48,195 nucleotides of DNA. It comes from Eubacteriales bacterium (GTDB lineage: Bacteria; Bacillota; Clostridia; Lachnospirales; Lachnospiraceae). The stretch covers positions 1 to 48,195 of the forward strand of contig JAUNDP010000018.1 of the NCBI GenBank assembly GCA_030526005.1. Direction: 5' to 3'. The position numbers and the translations under genes are program-made. The notes under the pieces are model-generated. The model did no database searches, was not told where the DNA came from, and worked only from the letters and a program-made list of their open reading frames with translations. This document shows positions 25,797 to 34,865 of this stretch, one piece after another (position 1 is the stretch's first letter; each line of letters begins with the position of its first letter).

Positions 25797-28214
25797 ATGA
25801 AAAGAAGCAACAAAAAGAGACTTCAAAAAGCTGCATCTGCTGCTATGGTAGTTGCAATGGCTGCATCTTCTATGTCTACTGCTTTTGCAGCAGATGCTTC
25901 TGCTGCAAAATACAGCGTGATCGAGACAGAATGGGGATTCAACAAAGTAGAACAGGACGGCGGAAAAACTTTGAGCTACTCCCCTGAATCAGGCGTTACT
26001 TTACTGGAAGACGACGGATATGCTTTCAAGGATTTAAACAAGAACGGAACACTTGATACATATGAAGACTGGCGTCTGACTACAGAAGAAAGAGCAGCAG
26101 CTCTGGCTGATATGATGGTGGCTGACGGACGTGAAGGTATCGAATCCATCGCCGGCTTGATGCTTTACAGCGCTCACACTGCTGTACAGTCTGAGACAGT
26201 TTCCGGAACAGAGATCGACTCCCGTGCGCGTACACAGGACGGAACAACTACAATGGACGCAATCACAGACAACAAACTGCGTCACGTTCTTGTTACTTCC
26301 ATCGCAAGCCCTGAAATTGGCGCTAAATGGAGCAATAACCTGCAGTCTATCGTAGAAGGTATGGAATATGGTATTCCTTGCAACAACAGTTCCGACCCTC
26401 GCCATGCTGCAAGCGCAGACTCCAGCCAGCAGTATGTTGCAGGCGAATCAGGAACCATCTCTCAGTGGCCTGGAACAGTAGGTCTTGCTGCTACTTATGA
26501 TCCGGAAATCGTAAAACAGTTTGGTAATATCGTAGGTATTGAATACCGTGCACTCGGTATCGGAACCGCTCTGTCTCCACAGATCGACCTCGCTTCTGAG
26601 CCAAGATGGAGCCGTGTAAGCGGAACATTCGGCGACAATGTAAAACTGACCGTGGATCTGTCCAGAGCCGTTGTAGACGGATATCAGTCTACTTATGACG
26701 AAGAGGGAAATGACCTTGGATGGGGTCCTGACTCTATCGTTGCAATGATCAAACACTGGCCAAGCGGCGGTCCTGAAGAAGGCGGACGCGACGGTCACTA
26801 TGGATTTGGTAAATATGCAGTATATCCAGGAAATGGATTTGAAACTCAGCTGAAAAACTTTACAGAGGGCGCTTTAAATCTGGACGGCGCTACAGAAATG
26901 GCAGCCGCAGTTATGCCATACTACACAATCAGCCACGGACAGGATCCGACTGGTGAAGACGTAGGTAATGGTTTCAGCAATTATATGATCAATGAATTAC
27001 TCCGCGGCGAATACAACTTTGACGGTGTTGCCTGCACAGACTGGATGATCACAGCAGACGCAGATAACGACGCTGTATTCCAAGGCAAATGCTGGGGTGT
27101 TGAAGATATCTCCGTCGCAGAACGTCATTATAAATGTCTGATGGCTGGTATGGATCAGTTCGGAGGAAATAACGTAATCGGACCTGTTATGGAAGCTTAC
27201 GACTTAATGGTTGAGCGTCAGGGACAGACATTCGCAGACGAAAGATTTGCTGAATCTGCAAGAAGAATCCTGACAAATATGTTCAACTTAGGATTATTTG
27301 AAGATCCATATCTGGATGTAGATGAGACAATCGCTACTGTTGGAAATCCAGAATTTATGACAGCCGGATACGAAGCACAGCTGAAATCTGTTGTCATGGT
27401 TAAGAATAAAAACAATGTCATCGCTCCATACGATGAATCTGCTGAGAAGAAGACCGTTTACGTTCCAAGCTACACATCTGTTTCTACAGATCCAGAGACA
27501 ATGGTAGTTACTACTGTTGAAAAACCAAGTATTCAGGTACAGGCTCTGTCCAAATATTTCAACGTAACTACAAATCCAGAAGAAGCCGATCTGGCTGTTA
27601 TCGGAATGGACAGCCCATCTACAGGTTCTGGATACAGCACAGAAGATCTGGAAGCCGGCGGAAACGGATACGTTCCGATCTCCCTGCAGTACAGCGATTA
27701 TACAGCTGACACAGCAAGAGAGACAGCAATCGCAAATGACCCTGGAAAGACATTCATTGATTCCGAGACAGGCGAAATGGTTTACACAGATACTGTTGAA
27801 AACCGTTCTTATAAAGGAAAGACAGTAAGCGCTTCCAATGCGTATATGCTGGATGCTCTGAAAGAGACAAAAGAAGCAATGGGCGACAAGCCTGTCATCG
27901 TTTACATGAGAGAAAGCAAACCTGTCGTATTCTCAGAAGTAGAACCTCTGGCTGACGCTATCGTGATCGGATATGGCATCAGCGATCAGGCAGCTGTTGA
28001 AATCATCGCAGGCGCAACCGAACCATCCGGATTACTTCCAATGCAGGAGCCAGCTAACATGGAAACAGTGGAAGCTCAGTTTGAAGACGTTCCTATGGAT
28101 ATGGAATGCTACGTTGACTCTGAAGGTCACACATATGATATCGCATTCGGTATGAACTGGTCTGGCGTTATCAATGATGAACGTGTAGCTACTTATGGAC
28201 CAGATGCTCAGTAA
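25797..28214 (+). CDS. Secreted GH3 glycosidase, normal domain order
   Basis: This is an exported glycoside hydrolase family 3 enzyme of 805 residues. The signal peptide ends near STAFAAD (about 33). The TIM-barrel domain has the substrate-loop pattern KHWPSGGPEEGGRDGHYGFG and the nucleophile Asp415 in ACTDWM. The C-domain follows (about 530-805) with VIVYMRES and EPSGLLPMQ. No fibronectin or Ig tail is present. The KHWPxGGPxEGG group includes exo-acting beta-glucosidase-like enzymes, so it probably trims beta-linked sugars from a glycoside outside the cell (inference). ATG 25797 follows TTGGAGGAAG and begins the signal peptide; an in-frame ATG at 25758 has no such support. It has its own promoter at the end of the module 3 regulator gene. 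Confidence 0.92.
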   Translation: MKRSNKKRLQKAASAAMVVAMAASSMSTAFAADASAAKYSVIETEWGFNKVEQDGGKTLSYSPESGVTLLEDDGYAFKDLNKNGTLDTYEDWRLTTEERAAALADMMVADGREGIESIAGLMLYSAHTAVQSETVSGTEIDSRARTQDGTTTMDAITDNKLRHVLVTSIASPEIGAKWSNNLQSIVEGMEYGIPCNNSSDPRHAASADSSQQYVAGESGTISQWPGTVGLAATYDPEIVKQFGNIVGIEYRALGIGTALSPQIDLASEPRWSRVSGTFGDNVKLTVDLSRAVVDGYQSTYDEEGNDLGWGPDSIVAMIKHWPSGGPEEGGRDGHYGFGKYAVYPGNGFETQLKNFTEGALNLDGATEMAAAVMPYYTISHGQDPTGEDVGNGFSNYMINELLRGEYNFDGVACTDWMITADADNDAVFQGKCWGVEDISVAERHYKCLMAGMDQFGGNNVIGPVMEAYDLMVERQGQTFADERFAESARRILTNMFNLGLFEDPYLDVDETIATVGNPEFMTAGYEAQLKSVVMVKNKNNVIAPYDESAEKKTVYVPSYTSVSTDPETMVVTTVEKPSIQVQALSKYFNVTTNPEEADLAVIGMDSPSTGSGYSTEDLEAGGNGYVPISLQYSDYTADTARETAIANDPGKTFIDSETGEMVYTDTVENRSYKGKTVSASNAYMLDALKETKEAMGDKPVIVYMRESKPVVFSEVEPLADAIVIGYGISDQAAVEIIAGATEPSGLLPMQEPANMETVEAQFEDVPMDMECYVDSEGHTYDIAFGMNWSGVINDERVATYGPDAQ

Positions 28215-28246
28215 TCCATCGGGCATAAAATAAGATTCTTATCAAA

Positions 28247-28302
28247 GAAGCTGTTGGTTTCGTAGATTGTTCTGCGAAACCAGCAGCTTCCGTTTTATTT
28301 TT
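28247..28302 (+). terminator. Intrinsic terminator after the GH3 gene
   Basis: The arms at 28247-28262 (GAAGCTGTTGGTTTCG) and 28275-28290 form a 16-bp stem with one G-U pair. TTTTATTTTTTTATT follows on the plus strand. It also overlaps the 3' end of the convergent minus-strand transcript. Confidence 0.88.
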
Positions 28303-28783
28303 TTATTCCATACAGCCGTTCATACAAGGCTGCAAATTCTTCATCGCACAGATCCAATTCTTTCTCCATCCGATAAGGCGTTCCATCTTTCACACCCTCG
28401 CGAACCATGCACGGTCCGTCCATATAATATCCTTCATAATGATAATCGGATGGCTTTGCATTGCAGATATACTCTGCTAATTCATCTGCCGCTTCCTTGC
28501 TTTTCTTGTCCATTCCCCCTCCGATGGAAGGTCCTGTCGCTCCGCTGTACACAGTCAGACAGATGTTGTTCCCTGTTTTGGATGTCGCTTTAATGCTGTA
28601 TTCATACTGTTTTTCTACATTTTGAGTCAAATATAAAGGCTCCCCGAATAATGTCATCATCTTTCCCAGAACCAGCACTTGTCTGTTAAAGTACTCCGGA
28701 TCTGAAAAATCCTCATAAATCCCACGAATTTTGCTCTGTTCAAAGGTATACCGTTCTTTTTCTGCTTCAAATGTAAATTCCAT
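28295..28783 (-). CDS. Unknown cytoplasmic protein in ABC/two-component cassette
   Basis: This 162-residue protein was not recognised. It is soluble, acidic, and has no signal peptide or membrane helix. It contains aromatic-rich stretches (DYHYEGYYMDGP) and a Gly-rich segment SGATGPSIGGG. It is the last gene of a minus-strand unit, 29 bp after the ABC ATPase gene, so it is probably co-transcribed with the transporter. A role linked to the transporter or to a shared stress is an inference from position only. Confidence 0.7.
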   Translation of the reverse strand: MEFTFEAEKERYTFEQSKIRGIYEDFSDPEYFNRQVLVLGKMMTLFGEPLYLTQNVEKQYEYSIKATSKTGNNICLTVYSGATGPSIGGGMDKKSKEAADELAEYICNAKPSDYHYEGYYMDGPCMVREGVKDGTPYRMEKELDLCDEEFAALYERLYGIKK

Positions 28784-28812
28784 TTTACCCGTCTCCTATT
28801 GTCTGTTTCTTT

Positions 28813-29469
28813 TTACATTGATCTGTTCTGTTTTTTCAGTTTTCCTGCATCCATCTCATAGACCTCGTCGCATAAAACTTTGATATCCTCTGCGTTATGA
28901 CTTGCCAAAATCATCGTCTTTCCTTCTTTTTTCAAATCTTTTAAAAGTTTTCGGATCTCTTCCACTCCTCTGTGATCCAATCCGTTAAATGGTTCATCCA
29001 GAACCAGAAATTCCGGATTCTCCATAATCGCCTGCGCAATGCCAAGTCTCTGCCGCATTCCAAGAGAATATTTTGAAACCTGCTTTTTCATATCCGGATC
29101 CAGCCCTACTTTTTTCATCGCTTCTTCTATTCCTTTGCGGTCAATTTTCTTTCTCAAAGCAGCTAAAATCTCCAGATTTTTTCTTCCTGTCAATCCCGAT
29201 AAAAATCCCGGCGTCTCAATGATCACACCCAGACTTTCCGGAAAATCAATCTCTTTTCCGATTTCCTTTCCCCCTACCCAGATTCTTCCGGATGTGACAG
29301 GCAAAAGACCACAGATGCACTTCATAAATACTGTTTTTCCCGACCCATTGTTTCCTGCAATCCCATAGATTTTGCCTCTCTCAAGCTGTACCGATACCTC
29401 TTTTAATGCCCATTCCTCTCCAAATTTTCTGCTGACCTGATCCAGCCGCACATATATTTCACCCTTCAT
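28813..29469 (-). CDS. ABC transporter ATPase (BcrA/CcmA-like)
   Basis: This is the cytoplasmic ATP-hydrolysing subunit of an ABC-2-type exporter. Walker A is GNNGSGKT, the signature is YSLGMRQRLG (the common form in BcrA-type proteins), Walker B is FLVLDEP, and the switch His lies in LASHN. At 218 residues it is compact and lacks the C-terminal extension often seen in drug-export ATPases. ATG 29469 is favoured because AAAGGA lies 8 nt upstream; a TTG two codons earlier is too close. It follows two permease genes. The substrate may be an antimicrobial peptide or lipid, as is usual for this cassette type (inference). Confidence 0.92.
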   Translation of the reverse strand: MKGEIYVRLDQVSRKFGEEWALKEVSVQLERGKIYGIAGNNGSGKTVFMKCICGLLPVTSGRIWVGGKEIGKEIDFPESLGVIIETPGFLSGLTGRKNLEILAALRKKIDRKGIEEAMKKVGLDPDMKKQVSKYSLGMRQRLGIAQAIMENPEFLVLDEPFNGLDHRGVEEIRKLLKDLKKEGKTMILASHNAEDIKVLCDEVYEMDAGKLKKQNRSM

Positions 29470-29565
29470 GTTCAAAATCCTTTCTGTTTTCTCGAACCCC
29501 CGCTCTTTCTCTTACAGCAGATGATTTTCGATTTTTACAGCATCTTTTATGATAGCTGCGTCTTC

Positions 29566-30288
29566 TTAACTGATTTCTCTCAGATCTCTTTTCAGCAGTT
29601 TTGCATGGATTCCTGTCACTGTCCCAAATAAAATCAGCACAATCAGCCAGCCAATCCAGCTGTTTTCGGTAATCCACATCCCTGGAGACAGCCATGGAAA
29701 CTGTTCAAAATAGCGCTCCTGGAGCAGAATTAAAAAATAATAGCATACAAGCGGAATCCCCATTGTCAGATAAAGCGATTGCGTCAAAACAGCACAGATC
29801 GCGCCCAGATTCGCAAACACAGCGCTGATCAGAGCTGCTCTCAGCCATATCCCGCATACGGCGAACCCTTCCTGAACAGGACCGTCCGGGACGACTGCCA
29901 AAATCATTTTTTTCCCTGCTGCGATTCGCAATCCCGCAGCCATCACAAAAGCTGCCGTAAAAATCACACCTGTATGATATAAGATCTGGCTTATTCGTTC
30001 TCTGCGATATCGCTTTCTGCCCTCTCTTGTGACATACATTTTTAAAAATCCGCTCTGTTTTTCACGCAGATAGAAATCTGCCCCCGAAAAGGATGCGGCG
30101 ACCGGGAGCAGAAATAGCATGATTCTGGAAGAAAATCCATCTGATACAATCTGCCATATGCTCTTTTGGCTCCAGTCTTTCATATTTCCGTCGCTTGCTA
30201 TATTTCCAGCCAATATTCCAATCAGTACGGCAGCTATTCCGATCCATACCGTCTTCTCTGAAAAAATTCTTTTTATTTGCCTTCTCAT
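29566..30288 (-). CDS. ABC-2-type permease subunit
   Basis: This integral membrane protein of 240 residues has about six hydrophobic helices. Its charged N-terminus (MRRQIKRIFSEKTVWIG) is typical of ABC-2 permeases that pair with BcrA-like ATPases. The ATG at 30288 follows GGAAGGGGAAA. A longer reading to 30408 would overlap the upstream permease gene and lacks a ribosome site. It lies between the other permease (26 bp upstream) and the ATPase (96 bp downstream). Confidence 0.8.
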   Translation of the reverse strand: MRRQIKRIFSEKTVWIGIAAVLIGILAGNIASDGNMKDWSQKSIWQIVSDGFSSRIMLFLLPVAASFSGADFYLREKQSGFLKMYVTREGRKRYRRERISQILYHTGVIFTAAFVMAAGLRIAAGKKMILAVVPDGPVQEGFAVCGIWLRAALISAVFANLGAICAVLTQSLYLTMGIPLVCYYFLILLQERYFEQFPWLSPGMWITENSWIGWLIVLILFGTVTGIHAKLLKRDLREIS

Positions 30289-30314
30289 TACTTTCCCCTT
30301 CCTGCCCCCTGTCC

Positions 30315-31202
30315 TTAGATGGATTTGCTTTTTGAGAGCGGATATCGCTTTAAAACTCGAAACGACAAAAATGCAAGAATACACAAGATCAGAAAAAATA
30401 CGAGACACGACTGTCCGACCGTCGGCAGATGGTCATATCCAAAATTATGTCTCCCATAGACTGCATGGTTTAGCGGACTGATCCATCCTGTCACTGTGCG
30501 CACTTTATACATCTCAAACGGTTCCAGCCCCATCATTTTCCCCAAAATTTCAGGGTCCATCAAAAAGCCATACAGACTGTAACACAACCCTGCCAGAATA
30601 CCGGCTTTTTTCCCAAATGCCATATTGCACAGCAAGATCAGAAATCCCATCGTCAGTGCATATCCAAATAACAGCAGGATCACCTGAATAGCGCATCCAT
30701 ACGGCTGAATGCTTTCCATCACTCGCACAGTAGAAGGAATCTGCATCTGTTTTCCCATCTCAGAATATCCCAGTAAGGCAGCCGTTTTGCTCCACATATT
30801 TCCAATAAAACTGTCTTTGGCACATAAAAGACAGGTGACGATCATCATAAATCCCATATAAATTCCTGTCACAGAAATGATATAGATCAGCTGCCCCGTA
30901 AGCCATCTCTTTTTTGTCGTTCTGACCAGATAAAACATGGAAGCATCATTTAATTTCGGCAAATCCAAAAAGAGAAAAAGCAGCAGAAGCGCGGAACAGA
31001 GCACTGCCGTTGTATCTCCAAACGTCCAGATAAATGGTTCTGCTGCCTGCATCGGCGTCTGAAAATACGTCACAATTTTCATCACTTTCTCACTCAGCAG
31101 AAAGCTTAAAACAATTCCAAGCAAAAAGGTCAGAATCACTTTTGGACTGCGAAAAAATCCAAGAAAATTAAATTTTACAACTGCAAAAATTTGTCTCATC
31201 AT
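30315..31202 (-). CDS. ABC-2-type permease subunit, second
   Basis: This integral membrane protein of about 295 residues has six or more hydrophobic helices (for example VILTFLLGIVLSFLL and LLLLFLFLDLPKL). It is the probable partner of the permease at 29566, giving a two-permease, one-ATPase exporter. The ATG at 31202 (MMRQIF) is preferred to 31268: the longer start would overlap the lipoprotein gene by 44 bp and adds a non-membrane stretch. GGTGGT precedes the chosen start. Confidence 0.8.
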   Translation of the reverse strand: MMRQIFAVVKFNFLGFFRSPKVILTFLLGIVLSFLLSEKVMKIVTYFQTPMQAAEPFIWTFGDTTAVLCSALLLLFLFLDLPKLNDASMFYLVRTTKKRWLTGQLIYIISVTGIYMGFMMIVTCLLCAKDSFIGNMWSKTAALLGYSEMGKQMQIPSTVRVMESIQPYGCAIQVILLLFGYALTMGFLILLCNMAFGKKAGILAGLCYSLYGFLMDPEILGKMMGLEPFEMYKVRTVTGWISPLNHAVYGRHNFGYDHLPTVGQSCLVFFLILCILAFLSFRVLKRYPLSKSKSI

Positions 31203-31224
31203 AGCCGTACCACCACACCATAAA

Positions 31225-32580
31225 TCAATATCCCAGACTTCTCTTGATAATCGTTCCATCAATCGCATTGATCGTCATTTTGCTGTAATATTCCAATCCT
31301 GTCTCATACTCGTACGTCTCATTTTCCCAGACCGTTGTGTTCTGCTCTCTTCCATAAAAATCCCATACCGGAACAAGCAGTCCCTGTCCATCACCGCTGA
31401 GCGGATCGTAAATTCTGGCATACCCAAGCGTCACTTTTTCAATCTGCATCTTTTTCTTGAGATATCCATCCTCTCTCATATTTGCATTTTGAATCTGAAT
31501 CATCTCTTCAAAAATCGAAGCAATCTCAGAAAATGGTTTTAATTTTACATTTTCTACGGTGCACTCTCCCACATCATATAAATTATAGCACTGTACCTGC
31601 TGTACCCCGTCTTTATTCACAACGATTTCCAGATTTTCATACGACCATGGAACTGTGACATCGTCATCCATGCTTGCATATCCTCCGCCCAGCTCTTCGT
31701 CATATGTCACAGGGAATCCATTTATTTCTCTTGTATAACAAATTTTCCATCCGCTGTCCAGGACCTCTTCCGTTTCATCCGATCCATTATCTAATCTCAC
31801 ATTTAAAATCTGCTCTCTTGCTTTCATATCTTCCAGACCAAGCGCTGCGACTTTTTCATCCGCTGTCTTCTTTGCCTCATCCGCTGTAATCCCAGCCATT
31901 TCCTCAATCATTTCTTTTGTCGTATTCTCCGGCAATTTACTGGTATCATTTACATTTGTCCACATATACGGATGACGGCTGTAACCGGCAGGATCATTTT
32001 CATCAATTCGCTGTACTTCCATGACAATCGGCATGGCTGATTCTGTTTTTAAAAAAAGCAGAAATTTTTGTCCATCCCGCTCAAAAACACCGCTAAAACG
32101 CTGATTTTCCATCTCCGTTGGAACTTTTGAAATCACAAGTTCTTTTTCTCCGGATTGTGCGTAACGATCGATATCATATACGCTGTCCGCGCCGACAAAT
32201 GTTTCTGTAAACGTATCCACAAGCGTTTGATCAAACGGTTTTTGTGACACCTGATATACATTTACAGAGGAGACGTCTGGAACATCCACTTGTGCGCTGC
32301 AGACCACTTCAAAATTTCCGTCTGCTGATGTAATCGTACTTTCATACCGTTCAGGAACGCCCAGATTTTTTCTCAGCTCATTTTCACCAGTCTCCTGATT
32401 GACCGGTTCCTCTGCGGTATCCTCCCCGTTTTCCTGTTCGGTATCCTGTTCATACTGTGCAATGCTGTCCTTCCCTTTTTCTCTTACAATCTGTTGGTCT
32501 GGCGTTTTCTGGCACCCTGTGAGACACCATGCAGTCAAAATCAGACATAAAAACAATCTTCTTTTTTTCATAATTTTCAC
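31225..32580 (-). CDS. Large lipoprotein of the ABC/two-component cassette
   Basis: This is an exported lipoprotein of 451 residues. Basic residues and a hydrophobic stretch (about 8-18) lead to the lipobox CLTGC (Cys23). An acidic, low-complexity linker rich in Glu, Asn and Gln follows (about 35-70), then a folded domain of unknown function with many aromatic and charged residues. The start is a GTG after GGAAGAGGG, or an ATG three codons later. It is the first gene of the transporter unit and lies directly downstream of the direct-repeat operator. Lipoproteins of this kind in similar cassettes could bind the inducing peptide or shield the transporter (inference). Its family was not identified with certainty. 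Confidence 0.82.
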   Translation of the reverse strand: MKIMKKRRLFLCLILTAWCLTGCQKTPDQQIVREKGKDSIAQYEQDTEQENGEDTAEEPVNQETGENELRKNLGVPERYESTITSADGNFEVVCSAQVDVPDVSSVNVYQVSQKPFDQTLVDTFTETFVGADSVYDIDRYAQSGEKELVISKVPTEMENQRFSGVFERDGQKFLLFLKTESAMPIVMEVQRIDENDPAGYSRHPYMWTNVNDTSKLPENTTKEMIEEMAGITADEAKKTADEKVAALGLEDMKAREQILNVRLDNGSDETEEVLDSGWKICYTREINGFPVTYDEELGGGYASMDDDVTVPWSYENLEIVVNKDGVQQVQCYNLYDVGECTVENVKLKPFSEIASIFEEMIQIQNANMREDGYLKKKMQIEKVTLGYARIYDPLSGDGQGLLVPVWDFYGREQNTTVWENETYEYETGLEYYSKMTINAIDGTIIKRSLGY

Positions 32581-32676
32581 GCAACCCTCTTCCTTTCTGT
32601 TACAGGAGGAGCGCCATCTCTCCTTTTTTAAATGTTTATCCTTTATCTCGGCTGAAAATTTCGTTCTTCTTTCTGT

Positions 32677-32730
32677 ATCATACTGCTTTTTGTTTTATCA
32701 AGTCTGCAACAGATTGTAATCAATTTGTAA
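32677..32730 (-). promoter_or_regulatory. OmpR-type direct repeats and promoter of the lipoprotein/ABC unit
   Basis: On the minus strand TTACAA-N5-TTACAA (plus 32714-32719 and 32725-32730) gives an 11-bp period, the usual layout for OmpR/PhoB-class dimers. A TATGAT -10 (plus 32677-32682) has no good -35 at 17 bp, which fits activator dependence. The repeats would be centred near -53. The cognate regulator is probably the product of 34156-34824 (inference). Confidence 0.55.
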
Positions 32731-32737
32731 ATTTTTC

Positions 32738-34159
32738 TCAGTCGCTTTCTTCTTTTCCTTTTTCCTCAAATACAAGCGTCACGGTGCTGCCCTTTCCTTC
32801 CTCGCTTTCAATCTCGATTCTGGCATGATGCAGCCTTGCAATCTGCTCACACAGAGCAAGACCAAGACCGGCTCCGCCTTCTTTTCTCGATCTCGACCGA
32901 TCTGCCATATAAAATGCTTCTGTCAGTTTTCCGATTTCTTCTTTTGCAATTCCAATTCCAAAATCCTGCACCCAGATTTTATTTTTTTCTGCCCCCAATA
33001 AAATGAATGAGCCCTCCTCAGAGGCACGATACGCATTTTCCATACAGTTGATCAGAAACGTAAGCAGAAGATCTTTTTCCCCTGTAATCCATATTTTTTC
33101 CAGTCCCTTTCTGATTTTTATCTCAATTTTTTTCTGTTTCGGCTGCGCTTGAAAAATCTCTTTTGCCTCCCCAAGAAGCTGCTCTGCATCATAGGTCTCA
33201 AATGTCAGCGTGCCTTCCGCATGGTACAGTCCTGTCAGTTCTAGCATCTTCTGAGACAGTCTGGAAAGACGTTTGCTCTCTGACTCTATATACTGCAGAG
33301 CTCTTACTCTTCTTTCTTCAGAAATGCGCACCCGCAAAAGGGTCTCCGCATATCCCTGAATTGCAGTCATCGGCGTTCTCAGTTCATGGGCAAGACTCCC
33401 CATCATCTGTCTTTGCGATTCATTTAAATCCGACAGCTCTTTGATATGATCCTGCACTTTTTCTGCCATTTTATTAAAACTTTCCGATACTTCTCCTATC
33501 TCATCCTTTGTACAGATTTTTGCACGCTCTTCATACTTTCCATCTGAAATAATATTGGCTGTTCTTTTCAAATCATAAAATGGCTTGAGAATTCTTTTTA
33601 CAATTCCATACAGAGCTACATTCATCACCAGAATCAAAATTCCAGACAAAAGAATGCCTTGAAGAAATAAATCTCTCAGGCGGCTGTAGATTTCTGTCAG
33701 ATCCTGATATTGAAAAATCTGATATTTTTCTCCCTGATACTCGACACTGCGCTCCATCAGAAGAAGATTTGTTTTTCCCGCTTTTGTCTGCACATATAAA
33801 ATATCGGGCATATCCGGAACTTCTTTTATGTCTGAATCCCAGAATAATTCTGTTGAAAATTCATACGGTGTCATATTCCACACTTCTTTTTCTTCCTGAT
33901 ACAGGGCAGTGCGTATCTCAAAAAATTCACGGAAACAACTGATAAATACGGACGTATTCATCTGCATTCCCATCCGTCCCGCCTTTTTTAAGAGCTCATC
34001 CAGCTGCCGATAGGAATGTTCCAGCTTTTCCCCCTCCACCTTTACTTTATTTTCCATCATCGTCTGATTGCTCTGAAATAACAGATACCATAAGATAATC
34101 TGTGAAAAAAGAAGCAGCGATACGGTCGCTGCCACTGAAATCTTTGTCACTAATTTCAT
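32738..34159 (-). CDS. HAMP-containing sensor histidine kinase
   Basis: This is a classical two-component kinase of 473 residues. A membrane helix at about 8-28, an extracytoplasmic domain of about 130 residues, and a second helix (about 163-188) lead to a HAMP domain (IKRILKPFYDLKRTAN). The dimerisation domain has phospho-acceptor His258 in SLAHELRTPMTAIQG. The ATPase domain shows NCMENAYRASEEG, VQDFGIGI and GAGLGLALC. The ATG overlaps the regulator stop codon by 4 bp. The larger sensor domain differs from the tiny loops of BceS-type kinases, so it may detect its ligand directly. It probably phosphorylates the regulator encoded upstream. Confidence 0.92.
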   Translation of the reverse strand: MKLVTKISVAATVSLLLFSQIILWYLLFQSNQTMMENKVKVEGEKLEHSYRQLDELLKKAGRMGMQMNTSVFISCFREFFEIRTALYQEEKEVWNMTPYEFSTELFWDSDIKEVPDMPDILYVQTKAGKTNLLLMERSVEYQGEKYQIFQYQDLTEIYSRLRDLFLQGILLSGILILVMNVALYGIVKRILKPFYDLKRTANIISDGKYEERAKICTKDEIGEVSESFNKMAEKVQDHIKELSDLNESQRQMMGSLAHELRTPMTAIQGYAETLLRVRISEERRVRALQYIESESKRLSRLSQKMLELTGLYHAEGTLTFETYDAEQLLGEAKEIFQAQPKQKKIEIKIRKGLEKIWITGEKDLLLTFLINCMENAYRASEEGSFILLGAEKNKIWVQDFGIGIAKEEIGKLTEAFYMADRSRSRKEGGAGLGLALCEQIARLHHARIEIESEEGKGSTVTLVFEEKGKEESD

Positions 34160-34824
34160 ATTTCTTCCCCCTCCAGTCGATATCCCACCTTCGGAATCGT
34201 CTTTATCACATCTCCAAAATCCAGTTTTTTCCGCAGCTGTGCCACATGGACATCCACGGTGCGTGTCTCTCCTTCAAACTCAACGCCCCACAGTCCTTTT
34301 AAAATCTGTTCTCTGCTCAAGGCGATGTTTTTATATTTCACAAACATCATCAGACATTCAAATTCCATTGGCTTTAAAACCACTTCTTCTCCCTCTTTCA
34401 GGACAAGATGGCGGTCTGGATAAATCGTAACTCCGTGAATCTGAATGGATTCTTCTTTTTTTGCTGTCCGTTCCAGAACTTTTTCCATGCGCACCAGCAG
34501 TTCCAGCATCTCAAACGGCTTTACAATATAGTCATCCGCACCGCCTTTTAACCCCTTTACTTTGCTTGCAATATCACCCTTTGCTGTCAGAAAAATGACC
34601 GGAATATTCTGCCTCTGAAGAAAAGGAAGCAGTTCAAACCCGTCCATTCCAGGAAGCATCACATCCAAAAGTGCAATATCATACGCCCCATTTTGTTCCA
34701 GTTCAGCCGCCGCCTCATCTCCGCGAAAAAACGGAACGGTCTCATATCCTGCCACTTCCAAATTCATACAAATCAGATCTGAAATTGCTGCCTCATCCTC
34801 AATCACAAGTACTTTTCCTTTCAT
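34156..34824 (-). CDS. OmpR/PhoB-type response regulator
   Basis: This is a DNA-binding response regulator of 222 residues. The receiver domain has IEDE at 8-11, phospho-acceptor Asp54 in LLDVMLPGMDG, Thr in FLTAKG and Lys in YIVKPFE. The winged-helix domain follows with LKPMEFECLMMF and TRTVDVHVAQLRKKL. It is the first gene of a unit that continues into the kinase by a 4-bp overlap. The likely target is the lipoprotein/ABC transporter unit, whose promoter has an 11-bp-period direct repeat. Confidence 0.94.
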   Translation of the reverse strand: MKGKVLVIEDEAAISDLICMNLEVAGYETVPFFRGDEAAAELEQNGAYDIALLDVMLPGMDGFELLPFLQRQNIPVIFLTAKGDIASKVKGLKGGADDYIVKPFEMLELLVRMEKVLERTAKKEESIQIHGVTIYPDRHLVLKEGEEVVLKPMEFECLMMFVKYKNIALSREQILKGLWGVEFEGETRTVDVHVAQLRKKLDFGDVIKTIPKVGYRLEGEEI

Positions 34825-34865
34825 TTTCTATCCCTCTCTTCTATATCAGCTTATCCTTGCAAATG

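Noticed and set aside
26034-26798. Long minus-strand frames opposite the GH3 gene
   Set aside because: Antisense shadows of a clear enzyme gene, with low-complexity protein and no start signals.
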